Source: Blepharisma stoltei
Lineage: Eukaryota > Ciliophora > Heterotrichea > Heterotrichida > Blepharismidae
NCBI GenBank assembly: GCA_914767885.1
Contig: CAJZBQ010000046.1
Span: 682,001 to 746,000, forward strand
DNA: 64,000 bases
Direction of reading: 5' to 3'
The notes under the pieces are model-generated. The model was given only the letters and a program-made list of their open reading frames with translations, ran no database searches and was not told where the DNA came from. The position numbers and the translations under genes are program-made. The number at the start of each line of letters is the position of its first letter. The first letter of the stretch is position 1. This document shows positions 45,701 to 57,022 of the stretch, piece after piece.

Positions 45701-48005
45701 TCGAAAAATAATAATTTAAAATCCTCTTAACGAAAAGGTTAAGAAATCTAGCACCGTTTATATATATAAACACTAAAATACAATAAAACATATGAAATAA
45801 AATGAGATAAATGATTACACTATGATACCATTTATCCCATTTTACTATTTCAACTATTTCTCACATATTGTATCCAGCACATCTTGCACTAGCTAACCTT
45901 GTATCATTTTGTACCAGCTCACCTTGTACCACCTATAACGTATCTGAACTAGCTCATCTTACATCAACCTGCAGCACATCCTGTATGGCTTGAAAACATA
46001 TTTTGATCTCTATGAAACAATACCTGAAGAGGTACAGTAGCTTTCTGAAAAGTCAAAATCGAAATAATGGCATTTTTATGAGAAGTACAGATTTGGCTTG
46101 ACGAATATTTTCAGTAGAATCCGTTTGTCTAGCCAAACGCTAGTTTAAAATGAAAATAGCCTTTGTCATTTCAGTTTTTCTTTTTTAATATAACTACTTT
46201 TACTCTTTAGGTATTGTTTCATAAAGATTAATATTAATCCTTTAAACTTTAGCAGCTAATATTGTATCCACCTGTGACATATCCTGTTTAGTTCATCTTT
46301 AATCAGAATACAGCGCATCCTGTACTAATTCACTTTTTATCAACCTGCAGTGCACTCACTCTATACTAGCACATCTTGTATCCACCTGTGACAAATCCTG
46401 TACTAGCTCACCTTGCATCAAACTGCAGCTAGGTTTAAGAGCTAATATGATCAAGGTGTAATAATACCTAAAGAGTAAAAGTAGTGATCTAAAGAGATAA
46501 ACTTAAAATGTCAAAGACCGCTTTCATGAAAAATTCACGTTTGGCTTGATTAACAAAGCCTATAGAAACTATTTGTCAAAAATAATCTGTATCGTAATAA
46601 AATTGATATTTATCATTATCATTTTGACATATCAGATCGCTACTTTACCTCTTGGGGTATTGTTTCATCGAGATCTAAATGTGTTTTGAATCTTTGCACC
46701 CGATAATATATTACCTTGCATCACCTGTGATTAATCCTGAACTCGCTCTTTAGCAATCTATATAGCACATCTTGCACTATATAGCACTATATAGCTCACC
46801 TTGCACCACTTGTGACGCATCCTGCACTAGCTCAGCTTGTGCTAGATGACTTAACCTTTTAGTGAAGGGTATTTAAATTATTATTTTTTAAATGAGTTTT
46901 TTATAATTTTCTCAGGGGTTTTTTCCTGGAATTTTCCAGGATTTTACCACCATTGGGGGTTTTTTCCTGCAATTTTTTTGGTACCTAACATCACTAGGGG
47001 GTTTTTTCCTGGAATTTTTTAGCCAAAAATTTCTAATGAGGGTTTTTTTCCTGTAATGTTTTTTCCTATTTATTTGCTTTTTAATATCATATAGCAATTA
47101 TAATTTATTATGAGTTTTTGTTCTAATAATCAAGTATTTGATGTATTCTTGCTGTAGATATCTATTTTCCTATATTATCACTCGTTTTGAGGACTCTCTC
47201 TTATGCAATTGTATTAATGATTTATTTTTATTAGGGTTTTTTCATGCTGTTTTTGAGAATCAAAAAATTACTACTGTTGAAATCAAGTGTTAATTTAGAT
47301 GCTATTTGTTTACTTTATTCATTTCTCTTTGATAATAAGAGTTTAGAATTGATTATGTGATTAGTCTTTGCAGTTGAATTTGTGGGGCTTTATATCTACT
47401 TATGATGACCTTAATTCGATAATGGACTTTTTTGAGGATGGGTTTTTTCCTGTCATCCCTAATTTAAGCACTCCCAATGTGGTAATTGACGTATTTTGTA
47501 CCAGTGGAGTCAACTTAGTCGCTTCAATAAATTCCAGTCTTTCTTCATCTGAGTCATACGATAACAAATCCAAAGACCTATTACTTAGCAAACTCATAGA
47601 TTCTCTTAAAGAAGATAATCTTGCTATAGCTTCAGTTGGATCCATCCTGCTTTCTTTTAAAGCTTCCCATATAGAAACTTCATCAGGCGGAAGCTCAAGG
47701 TTTGGCAATGTAAACTTAAAGAAAGGCCTCGAATTTTTGTAAATAAAAATAAATGAGCCAGACGCCACTGCTAAATTAGGAGGAGCGTCAATTTCTGAAT
47801 AATAAATAGCCACTGCTGAAGGGACATCTAGTAACAAACTTTCCCACGCTATAGAAGTCCCACGGTAGACTCGGAGCTTCTTCTTTAAATCAGCGATTAC
47901 TAAGTTGTACTCGCCGTCTGACTTTAAATCTCCTAAACACATGCAAGCAGAGGTTGCTTTGAGGCCTGCAACAGGGTCTTGTCAAGAGTTAGTCCAAAGT
48001 TCCAT
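42754..48005 (-). CDS. BBS1: Bardet-Biedl syndrome 1 protein, split by two elements
   Basis: Starts 48005 (MELWTNSWQDPVAG, with a TGA-Trp). Beta-propeller sequence follows: CLGDLKSDGEYNLVIADL, LAVASGSFIFIYKNSRPFFK, then a 3.1-kb foldback, then VSVLVIGTEHKFLYVLDKTG and ILVACRDSNIYTV, then a 463-bp R2 element, then KGRKLYTLYMPEQ, GLLVALANGEIRLYKDK and the C-terminal adaptin-ear-like domain to IPGCDLV. Keeping one TSD at each site restores the frame and the animal BBS1 order throughout. BBS1 is a BBSome subunit that binds ARL6 and carries membrane proteins in cilia. Confidence 0.95.
43581..44043 (-). mobile_element. R2 SINE-like element, copy c, in BBS1
   Basis: Flanked by GATGTGGTAGCAAT (43567-43580) and GATGTGGTAACAAT (44044-44057). 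In minus orientation it contains the AACCAAAAAAATGGATTT block and ATTGCTTACCTAGCATAGCT shared with copy a. One base difference between TSD copies suggests moderate age. Confidence 0.8.
44374..47458. mobile_element. 3.1-kb Mutator-like foldback element in BBS1
   Basis: TSD CTAATTTAAG (44364-44373, 47459-47468). Ends GGTTGTCCTGAAAAAACCCC and, inverted, GGATGACAGGAAAAAACCCA. Arms of about 550 bp (about 44560-45120 and 46905-47450) are nearly identical inverted copies. Multiple (C)CAGGAAAAAACCCC motifs lie in the arms. The 1.8-kb loop has imperfect repeats built on TGTATCCACCTGTGACATATC and a nested TTTAAATTGG MITE end (45625-45680). No transposase ORF seen. Confidence 0.85.
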
Positions 48006-48040
48006 TTTTTAAGAAAATATGAAAATACTGGTAGTGAGTC

Positions 48041-48364
48041 TTTCCATCCACTATTGGTAGAAATACAAAATCCTATACCTGTAAATCCATCCATCAGAAT
48101 TGGAAATCGAAGAAAAATTGATTTTCAGTCCAAATTTGAAAAATTAATTGGATAGATTTACACCTAATCTACAATTTTATGTTTTTAGCTAAAAGATTAA
48201 TTTTCAATCCGAACGGAGCCTAGCGAATTTCTATCCATCAGAGCCCAAAAAGCAGAATTCTATCCAATGATAGATTACCGCAAAATTCATTATGATTTTC
48301 CCCATCCCTGATGAATGGATTTACGAGTATAGGGATTCGTATTTTCTACCATAGTGGATGGAAA
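48041..48364. mobile_element. inverted-repeat MITE between BBS1 and kinesin
   Basis: Arms of about 55 bp: TTTCCATCCACTATTGGTAG on the left, mirrored as TTTCCATCCACTATGGTAGA on the right, each continuing to TAAATCCATYCATCAG. 324 bp, no ORF, no clear TSD. Confidence 0.75.
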
Positions 48365-48413
48365 TATACGCGCGCCACCAAAAATACAGTTAAACTTATG
48401 CAGAAGTTGGTTA

Positions 48414-50977
48414 TTAATGGGCGTTTTTTCGAAGGCCTTTTCTGGTTCTCCTAGCAATTGGACTGGAAAGATTGGTTTTGTGCTTAGGTTTGGATTTGAG
48501 AGGCTTTGGAGCTTGCTGGTTTTCTTTATTCTCTGTGTCCTCTTCTTTAATTTTTTGGGTATTTTCTTTTATTTCTTTGATAAGTCCAAACTTTTCTTCA
48601 ATTGGCTGTGGAGCATCTTCAGTTTGTATTGAAATTTCTTCTGTAACAAATGGGTTTAGGTAAATTTTTGGAATTGTGACTTCTACTATGGTTTCTCTTA
48701 AAGGGGATGTGCATGTATCAATACAATTGATATTTTTCTTTAATTTCGAAAGTTTGGAGGCTCACATTTCGTCCTTTGTTTTCATGATTTCATCATAGTT
48801 CTTTATAAGCATGTCTCTTGAAGTTTTATAGAGATCTGATTGTTTTGCAAGCATAGATTCAACTTCTTGCGCGATTTTGGATCTAAGCTCAGACTCAAGC
48901 TCAAGCTCTCGTTGTTTAACATTTTGGAGCTGCTCTTGTGTTTTCAGCATTTCTTGTCTTTTAAGCTCTTCAATCTCTTCTTCTTTGGCTCGTAGAAGTT
49001 CTTCTAGTTCTTGCAGCCTTGCGATTTCTTGTCCTGGAACATTTCGGTGCTGTCCAAGTTTTGATTTCATTGGCTTAATTCCAGTTGTTATAGCTCCAAA
49101 TTTCAAAACGCTAACCTTTTATAAAAAAAAAGAAATATTTTGATGGTATTAATAATAAAAATCAATTTTAATATCAAAAATATTTTATTTAATAGGATGA
49201 GTAAGGGTTTCTTCAAAATCTTCTTTGCATTGATTAATATTGATAATTAATGAAATATTTTTATCTTCACCCATTCCAAAGAATTCTGAAAATATTTTGG
49301 TTAGTAAAGTGTCTCTAAAAGGGATCATGTCTTTTTTCCCTTTTGACTGATTGTTTTTGATAGCTTCCAAGCACCGGCCTAGTACACTTAAAGAGTTATT
49401 AATGTAGCTAGCCTCTTTTAATCTCTCTCCAACTGTATTAGCTCTTAAGGTGCGTTCTGCCCCAGCTAAATCTACAATTGCAAATTTGGGAGCATTTTCT
49501 CCTTCAAGCATTATCAAAAAAACTGAGTGGCTTCTTGAAGAAACTTGGTTGCACGCAGTTTCCGCTAATTTCCTATTATTTAGCCCTAATCTTACTCCCC
49601 CTTTTAAATTGGAACAAAAAATCGGTAAAATATGCATGCTTTGGGTGCTTTAACCCCCTTTAACTTGAAACAAAATTCGCTGCTTTTCTTATTAATTTAA
49701 GTACTAATTTTTATAAAATTAGTTTTGACCTATTTAATAGACAAAATGCAAGTAGGATGCTATTTAAATAGTTCTCATACTTAATCGATTAATTTTTTTA
49801 TTTATTTCTAATTTATATTTTTTTAAATTTTAAAAAAATTTTATATATAGGAAATTTAAATATAGACTTTTTTTAAAAAAAAAATAACCACCCTTTAAAT
49901 TGGACAGATATTTTTGTTTTAGTTTTAAAAAGGGGTAGTTAGACAATCCATAGCTTCTGTAAAGGTTTGTATGCGTTTCTCACTGATTCCAATAATTTTC
50001 ACATTAGAGCTGTCCTGCCTAACTTTCAAAGACTGTCTTTGTTCTTTTTTCGAATATTCTTGCAAAAGATCATAAACCCGATCATTATAAATTTCGAAAA
50101 ACTGCACTTTAAAGGTTAAATTCCTATCAATTAAGTCTTTTAAAGCTCTGATAGTAATCCCAGGGTTTTCGTATGTCCCCATAATAGTATGAGTTTTACC
50201 TGCGTTTGTAATTCCATAAGAAAATAAAAGCGCACTTTTCCCTTTTTCGACAAAATCATTGATAAGAGGACAGCATAATTAAAAATGGTGTTGTTCTAAT
50301 TTTCTTTCTTCTTGGCAGGAAATACTTATTTGACATATTTTTATTATGAGTTTAGCTTCTAACAGTAATGACAGGGAACCAAGAGCCCAAAATTTTTAAT
50401 ACGATATAACTATCGTTAGGAAATGGAATTAGCTGGAAGTGTGTCACAAACCCTCGGCATGGAGATTAGGACTTTTTGTATGTCAAGAGGAGGAAGTTTG
50501 CAAGCTTGAGAGCTGGAAGGAGAGCCTGTCGAAATCGGAATCTAACAAAAATCCAGCCGAACGAAGCGAAGTAGGGTCTGAGGCTTAGTCGGAAGGGCAA
50601 ACCGAGATAAAGATGAGCGTGCAATCTAGTAATGGACATTAAGCAGAGATATAATTTTAAAGATAAGACTAGATAATTAAGATAAGAGGATAACAAATTG
50701 TAGCTGCAACTTGCTCTTGAGTGGTGCATGGCCCAAGGATTGAAGTAAATTCAAATTGCTCTATTGCAGTTTCTGAGGCATGGGATGGAGGGTTGATCTT
50801 GAGTGAATGAGATGAGGTGATTTCATAGATATCGGAAGGTTGAGAGGATACAGGGCGAATTCTGCAGAAAACTTTAATTGGGACGATATCTTCGGTATCT
50901 GTAATACTGTCTCGGTCTAGTGACTTTAATCTTTTGGGATGGCCTTCTTTGCTATCATCGAGCTTTCTTTTATACAT
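48414..50977 (-). CDS. kinesin-6 family motor (KIF20/KIF23-like), split by three inserts
   Basis: Starts at ATG 50977 (MYKRKLDDSKEGHPKRL). Motor landmarks: VFCRIRPV, P-loop YGITNAGKTHT (kinesin-6 style), VSSRSHSVF (switch I), IVDLAGAERT (switch II), INNSLSVLGRCLEAI, then INQCKEDFEETL and VLKFGAI as in KIF20. A coiled coil (about 49080-48780) and a basic tail (SSPIARRTRKGLRKNAH) follow. Inserts at 50271-50680, 49595-49941 and 49114-49203; each can be removed leaving an uninterrupted frame. Kinesin-6 motors act at the central spindle and in cytokinesis. Confidence 0.92.
49114..49203. other. short TA-bounded IES in kinesin (90 bp)
   Basis: TA at 49112-49113 and 49202-49203. Removal gives ETL-SVLKFG at the conserved end of the motor domain; retained, it adds stops. 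Confidence 0.8.
49595..49941. mobile_element. TTTAAATTGG-type MITE, TA-bounded IES in kinesin
   Basis: TA at 49593-49594 and 49940-49941. Ends CTCCCCCTTTTAAATTGG and, inverted, a GTTA-CTACCCC-like end. Four copies of the end motif: two direct at the left (49595, about 49652), one direct and one inverted at the right (about 49886, about 49913). Removal joins AMDCL to RLGLNNRKLAE. Confidence 0.88.
50271..50680. mobile_element. R3 SINE-like insert in kinesin
   Basis: 410 bp between perfect GATAAGAGGA copies (50261-50270, 50681-50690). Central part is GC-rich (GCCGAACGAAGCGAAGTAGG). No similarity seen to R1 or R2; single copy in the window. Removal restores CYPLINDFVEKGKSALLFSY. Confidence 0.75.
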
Positions 50978-51061
50978 TTTAAAACACAAACCCGCTATAA
51001 AAAGGGAAGGATATTTTAGAGAGAGTGTTAATTAGGGAGGGTAAAAGCGGATTTATTTTAG

Positions 51062-51527
51062 CCCCTAATCCAGTCGAGCTCCAGCTTCATGCTCAATGTG
51101 GTGCTAGTCACCAAAGCCACCTAACGCCCTTTTCTGTTAACGTCATCAAAAATGGTGACGTCGACATCTTTCGGTGAGACTCATCCGAGAACCTGATTGG
51201 ACCAAAAAAGCTTCAGCAGAGGACTCTTTTAACCTCTGGTAGTGCTCAGAGTATGAGAGAAACGTCCAAAGCCTCCTTCTGGAACTACGTCCGCCATTTA
51301 CAGGCAGCATAATGCTCCTCCAGAAGTGCCTGCTTGGTATTGCGCCGCCGGTCTTTCGTCTATGGGTTGAGGAGAGGCCCAGTCAGCCCAAACTTGCTCT
51401 CAACCCGGAAGCCACACCCCATCCGACCCGTGGCCCTTCGTGGCCCCCATTTTGTTAAGTGAATTTTGGAACTTTTTGTTTTTTTCTGTCGGGCTGCGGC
51501 CTTCGCAATCATGGAAGGCGTAATTTC
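51062..51527. mobile_element. R4 SINE-like insert, intergenic
   Basis: 466 bp between perfect TTTATTTTAG copies (51052-51061, 51528-51537). Markedly GC-rich (for example ACCCCATCCGACCCGTGGCC). Contains AATGGTGACGTCGACATC, loosely like the R1 start, but the rest differs. No ORF. Confidence 0.75.
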
Positions 51528-51537
51528 TTTATTTTAG

Positions 51538-51965
51538 AGAAGATATTGAACTTAAAATTTTACAATATGAAATAAGTGAACTCAAGTAGCTTAAATAGAA
51601 ATGAAAATATTAAGAAAATTAATACTAGGAAATTGTTTACCACTTATTCATTTAGTAGATTATATAAAAATCATTGTAATCTTTGCTGTAAGGCTTTCTG
51701 AATTTTCACATTAATTTAAGCTCCCAATAACCAGAGAATAAATGTTTGTAGTTTATTTATTGCATATTTATAGATTTCTTTACTTTATATCAAAAATTGA
51801 TAAATTCTAAGGAAATGAAAACAGAATGGAAACAAGCACTTACTCTTTTTAAAAACCAGACCCTACATCTTTTAGTTTGTTGTCGAATCAAGCGTAAGAC
51901 ACGAAGAACTGTAGATATAATATACCAATATATTTAGAGAAATAAAAAATATTAAATAAAATTTT
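51538..51965. other. AT-rich intergenic region
   Basis: AT-rich spacer to the right of R4; no feature recognised. Confidence 0.5.
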
Positions 51966-52380
51966 AAATATGCAATAATTTTGCATTATAAAAAGCCAAT
52001 TAAATGCTTAAAAAATTGTAGCTATAAAATTGTCTGGGAGATAGCATTATGTCTTCCTAAATTTAAATCAAATAGTATTTTTGACCAAAATTTATTTGGA
52101 GATCCTGCTGCTTTGCCAGAAATTAATAAGGAATTGGAGCATAACATTCTTCAATGAATACAGAGGATAAGCAGCTTATTTCAAAAATCGCTGGAGCTGT
52201 AATTAAAGCTTAGCAGACAAAAAAGACCTCAAGGATTATAGGAGGAATTAAAAATATTGGAAAAGATCTATATGCTGTTGCAAAAGCCATCTTGAATTCT
52301 ATAAATCGACGCTTCAAGAAGCAAGCCTATATTATTAAGTTGATCAATGCAAATTTCCAATTTTGACTAATAAATGACAC
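51966..52380 (+). CDS. possible gene fragment, two overlapping frames
   Basis: One frame (about 51966-52204) reads SIFDQNLFGDPAALPEINKE then LEHNILQWIQRISSLFQ, faintly like the start of a dynein heavy-chain tail. Another starts at ATG 52154 and, after a 15-nt intron (52199-52213, GTAATTAAAGCTTAG), gives QTKKTSRIIGGIKNIGKDLY. They cannot both be right without an unseen junction. Identity and boundaries are uncertain. Confidence 0.3.
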
Positions 52381-52588
52381 CGCAGTCATCTATATCTAAA
52401 AAATCAATTAAGCAGTTCAATATACTAAATATTTCAAAAGCCTATGCACAATCAAATCGTTTTCTAATAAAAATTTTCATATGCATAAGAATGCTTCTTT
52501 CTTAAAAAATCCAATCAATCCATCAGTCTCTAATCTATTACAAGTCAGGGGAAGTTTTAAAAAATTAAATTACCTATTCTATACTAAT

Positions 52589-52876
52589 ATGGTGGAATCT
52601 GCACAAAGAAGATTTGAGGTCAAGAAGTGGAACGCGGTTGCAATGTGGGCATGGGACATCGAGGTAGAAAACTGTGCAATTTGTAGAACTCATATCAGCG
52701 ACCCTTGCATCGATTGTCAAGCTAATCAGCAATCAGCTACCTCTGAAGAATGCAATGTGGCATGGGGAGTTTGTAATCATGCTTTTCACTTTCACTGCAT
52801 TTCCCGTTGGTTAAAAACTAGGCATGTATGCCCACTTGATAATAGAGATTGGGAATTCCAAAGACTTGGTAAATAA
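52589..52876 (+). CDS. RBX1: RING-box protein Rbx1 (SCF/cullin-RING E3 subunit)
   Basis: 95 residues from ATG 52589 ([20 protein letters not shown]). All Rbx1 zinc ligands present: [39 protein letters not shown] and [10 protein letters not shown]. Rbx1 recruits the E2 enzyme and NEDD8 machinery to cullins. An in-frame upstream extension to 52481 is possible, but other Rbx1 proteins do not have it. Uninterrupted. Confidence 0.95.
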   Translation: MVESAQRRFEVKKWNAVAMWAWDIEVENCAICRTHISDPCIDCQANQQSATSEECNVAWGVCNHAFHFHCISRWLKTRHVCPLDNRDWEFQRLGK

Positions 52877-53213
52877 GCTAAACCCTTTAAAGCAATAATA
52901 AAATATAAGTCTTGACTAATTAATTCGCTTTAGAACTTAAAATCTAAGTTTAAAGTGCCAGCTTTTAATTTAGAAATAATATCCAAGCTCAGCTTGGATT
53001 TAAATTAGCGAGCGTGCTGATTGCATTTATTAAGAAAATACTGAGCTCTTTTAAAGTAAGTTTTATATGAATAGAAGAATTATTAAGAATGCTAAATTAC
53101 TTCATAAAAGACAATAGAAATAATTGGCTATAAAAATGCGAATTTATCTATGAAACTATATGTTAGAGTTATAAGAAAAATTATCAATTTCCAATTCAAA
53201 AATTTTTGTCAAA

Positions 53214-54625
53214 ATGGATTTCATAGACTCAGACGAAGAAAATCCCAAAACAGGCTCATGAATCTCCATCAAAAATCTTAAAGCAGCAGCTGACGTGCAT
53301 TCAGTATATCGCCAACAAAGCCGAGGATCGAGCCCATCTTCTTCTCCAAACGCTTCGCAGAATTCTAGCATCACAATGGAATGGAAGCCTAATACATATA
53401 TAAACCAAAGCATTTGTTTTAGCTCAATGCATGATCATTATTGTGAAGAAATAATAGACTCAACCCAAACCTTACTGAATGAAAGTGACGAAGGCTTAGC
53501 TTATAAACAAGATATCGATGCTATGAGATATTACATTCAAAGTAAAGAAAGTATTCCATATATGTTTAGACCTGATTATGTTTATGCAGATTTATCCATT
53601 TGTAATTAAATCAATCTAAAACAGCATAAATTAAGGAAGCTACAAAGGAGATATCAACGAGACATTGGGAAATTAAAAGATGAGCTTGCTCAATCCAAAG
53701 CTGAGACTGAAGCAGCCCAAAAAGAAATTTATTTTTTAAATCAAGAAATATCAATTAATTTTTGAATAAAACATCATAAAAAATATGAAAAAGAAATTTT
53801 AAATTAACGAGGAAAGCTATAGATAGAATGCAACAAGATTTTACTCAGCAGCTGCTTAATAATCAAGCAAGGCATGAAAGAAAACTCCAAAGAAGCAAAC
53901 AAGATTTAGATGCCTTAATATCTGAAAATAACGAAAAAACAGCGATTTTTGTAGCTGAAAAATTAAGGGCGATCCATCAAGCTGAAATGGATAAGTTGAG
54001 GGATGACTATGAAGAACAAATAGAAAGGCTAAGAATGGAGCATGAGCTAGAAATACAGGAAAAAGAAGAAGAGTATGAGAGCATAATAAGCAAAGAAAAC
54101 AACTTCAAAATTGATGAAGAAAGGCTTGAAGAAATGGAAAGGGCACATAAAAAAAATATTGAATCGTTGGAAGACAAATATGAAGAAGAGATAGAAAGAC
54201 TAAAAAAACAGATACAAAATATGAAAGAAGAGAGGCCAAAAAAGAATTTAATTATGAAATTTGAAGAAAATAAAATAAATGAAAAAGAAATTCAAGAACT
54301 ACAAGAAAAAATCCAAATTTTCCAAGAAGAAGCTCAAGAGCAACGCAGAATTATTGAGCTACAAAAGAAGACCATTGAAGATCTAAGTAAAGAACTTCAA
54401 GGGACTTTTAAAAAACGGCCTGCAAAAAATCTGAAGCTTGAAGCTAGTATTGAAAAAGACTTAGAAAAAGACCTCAAAGGCTTAATTGGACAAATAAGGT
54501 AATTTCTAGTTAGCAATTATTTGGACACGAGTGATCCAAATACGTCTAGAGATTTTGGTGACACTCTTCGGACTTTGCAAAGCCGAATTGAGTTTCTTGC
54601 AAGCTCAGAAAAGCTGAATTTATAA
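53214..54625 (+). CDS. coiled-coil protein with unresolved internal junctions
   Basis: ATG 53214 (MDFIDSDEENPKTGSWISIK, with a TGA-Trp). The middle and C-terminal parts form a long, strongly charged coiled coil (AEMDKLRDDYEEQIERLRME, then NIESLEDKYEEEIERLKKQI). A 15-nt intron at 54499-54513 leads to the last exon, ending SSEKLNL TAA. Between about 53590 and 53830 there are TAA codons and a frame change that suggest one or two IESs whose edges I cannot fix. No family recognised; convergent with the next gene, 28 bp apart. Confidence 0.7.
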
Positions 54626-54653
54626 GTTAATATGTTTATATAGCTAATTTTTT

Positions 54654-57015
54654 TTAGATTATGCTAGAGCCCACTTTATATTCCCATGGTCCAAATAGTG
54701 CCTCGACTAGTTCATTAGAAAGTCCTGATCCTGTTGAGTTCTTGCAAACTCCCTGCAATACGCTTGTTCCCCACGTAAGCTCACAGACAAGATTATTTCT
54801 ACAAGCAGCATTGCAACTTGAAGAAGGATTGCGGCCTGTATAGTAATTATCCCACCATTGCTGAGCTCCAGTAGCATTGCTAGCCAAAGAGTTAGCATAT
54901 TCAAACATAGTCTGAGGAGTTAAATCAGAAACTCCATATAAATCTAGATACGAGTAAGCAAGTTCAAAGGTAGGGGTGACTGTTGGGTTAAGATTGGCAG
55001 CTGCTTGGTCAAGCATAAAACCCACCCCCTACACCTCCTCAATATTAAACTACCTAGTCTTGGTAATAAGAAGCAGAAGAGAAATTGCAGGATTTTACTT
55101 CTAGGCTATTAAAACGCTATTTATAGCATGTTTACATATTTAAATTATTTTATATTCTACTATAAACAAAATTTTTTTTATATGATAAAAGTTTTTAGAC
55201 TAATAAATAAAGGAGTTAATAGAGAAATACGCTGGATATCGCTTAATTATTGTATTTTAAACATTAATACCGTAAAATTCTACTTTAAAAGGGATAGACA
55301 CAAATAATCAATTTAATCATAATTATGCATTATTGTACCATACAATAATTAGCATCGATTTCGCTAAATTAATGCACTTTAATATGTAAATAAATAAAAA
55401 TAACTTATTTTACATATAAAACATGATATTCTTATTTAAATTTAATACAAAAATATGAGCTAAATTTCTAGTCATTCAAAAACTTTGTATATAGTGGATA
55501 TTAAATATATATTTTAATAACTTAGAAGCGAAAATACTGCAATATATCTTATATTTCTTATTATCAAGACTAGGCAGTTTGGCTTGGGGGGTTGGGGAGT
55601 TTCATGCTTGATCAGCTGCTAAATCTAATCTATATTGATGGACATCAGTGACAAGCTTAGTCACAGTGTCTGCTTCATAGATTCTAAATGAAGGGTTTAA
55701 GCCTTGATAAGTAGTCACACTTGGAGCTACCCATTGAATACTGAGTGGTTCATTAGTTTTTATCCCTCTATTAATATGCCACTCATCATTATGAGTATGT
55801 CCGTAGAACTGTCCTGCAATAATATTAGAATATCTGTCAATCAAAGTGTTAACATGGGCTGCCCAAGCATATAAGCAGTCACCACTTGCAATTGGGATAT
55901 GTGCGTAAAAGTAGACAACTTGACCGCTTTTCTCAGCTTGGCTCAGCTCGTTTTCAAGCCATTCGATTTGTCCCAAAGGATCGGTTACATTTACAAACAA
56001 GAAGAAATTCCCGTTATTGCAAGCTTGGGTGTTAAGTGCTATAAGCTTAAGGTTGGTGCCTGGGTGTACCATAGAATAAGCCCATTTGCTTTTCAAGGTT
56101 GCAATTGCTTGGGCATCAAGCCAGCTTCCCCAGATTTCAGTGACTGGGTTTAAGAACCATGATGAATTTGTAGGGTCTAAAGCGTTTACTGGGAATGGTC
56201 CATGGTTTCCGAACATGTAGTAAACTGGAGTCGTTGGGAAATATTTCTCAAATAGGTTGGCCACAATGGACTGGTATTGCAAGTTATAGGATTGCGACTG
56301 ATTCCAGACATCGTGAGGAGGCAAATCTCCAGTGATAATCACAAAGTCTAAGTCTTGGTTGCTCATTTGGCTGATAGCTGTTTCAAGGGTTTTGACTGGG
56401 ATATCACAGTTGTAGTCTCCCCAAGACCCTGAAGTTCCAGGTCCATTCCATTCTCTACAGCATAGTGGTAGTCCACAATTGGAATTGGCTCCTTCTTGGT
56501 AAAAGGCATCAATATGTAAATCACTCATGTGCCCGAACTTGAAAGTCCCTTGATTAGAAGGTGTAGGAGCTGGAGCTGATGGCTTGGAGGCAAGTACGTT
56601 GTTTTGCCATTCGGTGAAATTTTCTCTTATCCCTTAAATAATAATATTATTTTTTAAATAAAAATATTTAAAAATTTTTTATACTGTGAAAAATATATAC
56701 ATATTTAGGAGAATCGCAAAGTTCGATAGCAGAACAGGCAAAATCTGGGTCGAAATAGCGTCTTGCAAGACTTTCTGTTACTATAAGAACATTTTCTTGA
56801 ATGGCTCCACGGCAGACAGGCTCAGTATACCCATTGAATTTTATGCATATTTCAACAGCGACATCAATAGGGAAGCTTCATATGTCCGGATTAAGTGTCC
56901 ATTTCTGGATATACTTGAACGCTTCTCTGCAGACTTCGCATTCTATAAGCTTATTTTTGGTTTCTAAGGACCCGAATACTCCTAAGAGCATGCATATTAG
57001 GACTAGGGACTTCAT
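54654..57015 (-). CDS. acid sphingomyelinase-like phosphodiesterase, split by two inserts
   Basis: ATG 57015 starts a signal peptide (MKSLVLICMLLGVFGSLE), then a saposin-B domain with six Cys (LIECEVCREAFKYIQKW to FACSAIELCDSPKY). The calcineurin-like phosphoesterase domain follows: MSDLHID, VIITGDLPPHD, YMFGNHG, YFYAHIPIASGD and QFYGHTHND, the metal-binding residues of ASM/SMPDL3 enzymes. Secreted or lysosomal, cleaving sphingomyelin or related phosphodiesters. Inserts: a 70-bp IES (56630-56699) and a 609-bp TGG element (55006-55614); removing both gives an uninterrupted frame to TAA 54654. Confidence 0.92.
55006..55614. mobile_element. TGG...CCA element 2 (609 bp, 6-bp TSD)
   Basis: Begins TGGTCAAGCATAAAACCC and ends, inverted, TGATCAAGCATGAAACTCC. 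Perfect TSD GCTGCT (55000-55005, 55615-55620). Arms continue for over 100 bp with shared TAATAAGAA and TGCAG.ATTTT. Interior similar to element 3 (ATGGATAGACAC, ATCGATTTCGCTAAATTAAT). Splits the phosphodiesterase gene; the TSD has no TA. Confidence 0.88.
56630..56699. other. short TA-bounded IES (70 bp)
   Basis: Between the saposin-B and phosphoesterase parts. TA at 56628-56629 and 56698-56699; removal gives SPKY-VRENFTEW in frame. Confidence 0.75.
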
Positions 57016-57022
57016 ATTTTAT

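Noticed and set aside
45840..46860. CRISPR-like array
   Set aside because: Repeats are imperfect and drifting, with no uniform spacers; eukaryotic setting and location in a foldback element.
48354..48663. Hydrophobic plus-strand frames
   Set aside because: Antisense of the Lys/Ser-rich kinesin tail; hydrophobicity is an artefact of the complementary strand.
51062..51527. rRNA or other structured RNA because of high GC
   Set aside because: No recognisable rRNA motif, and a 10-bp TSD shows it is an inserted element.
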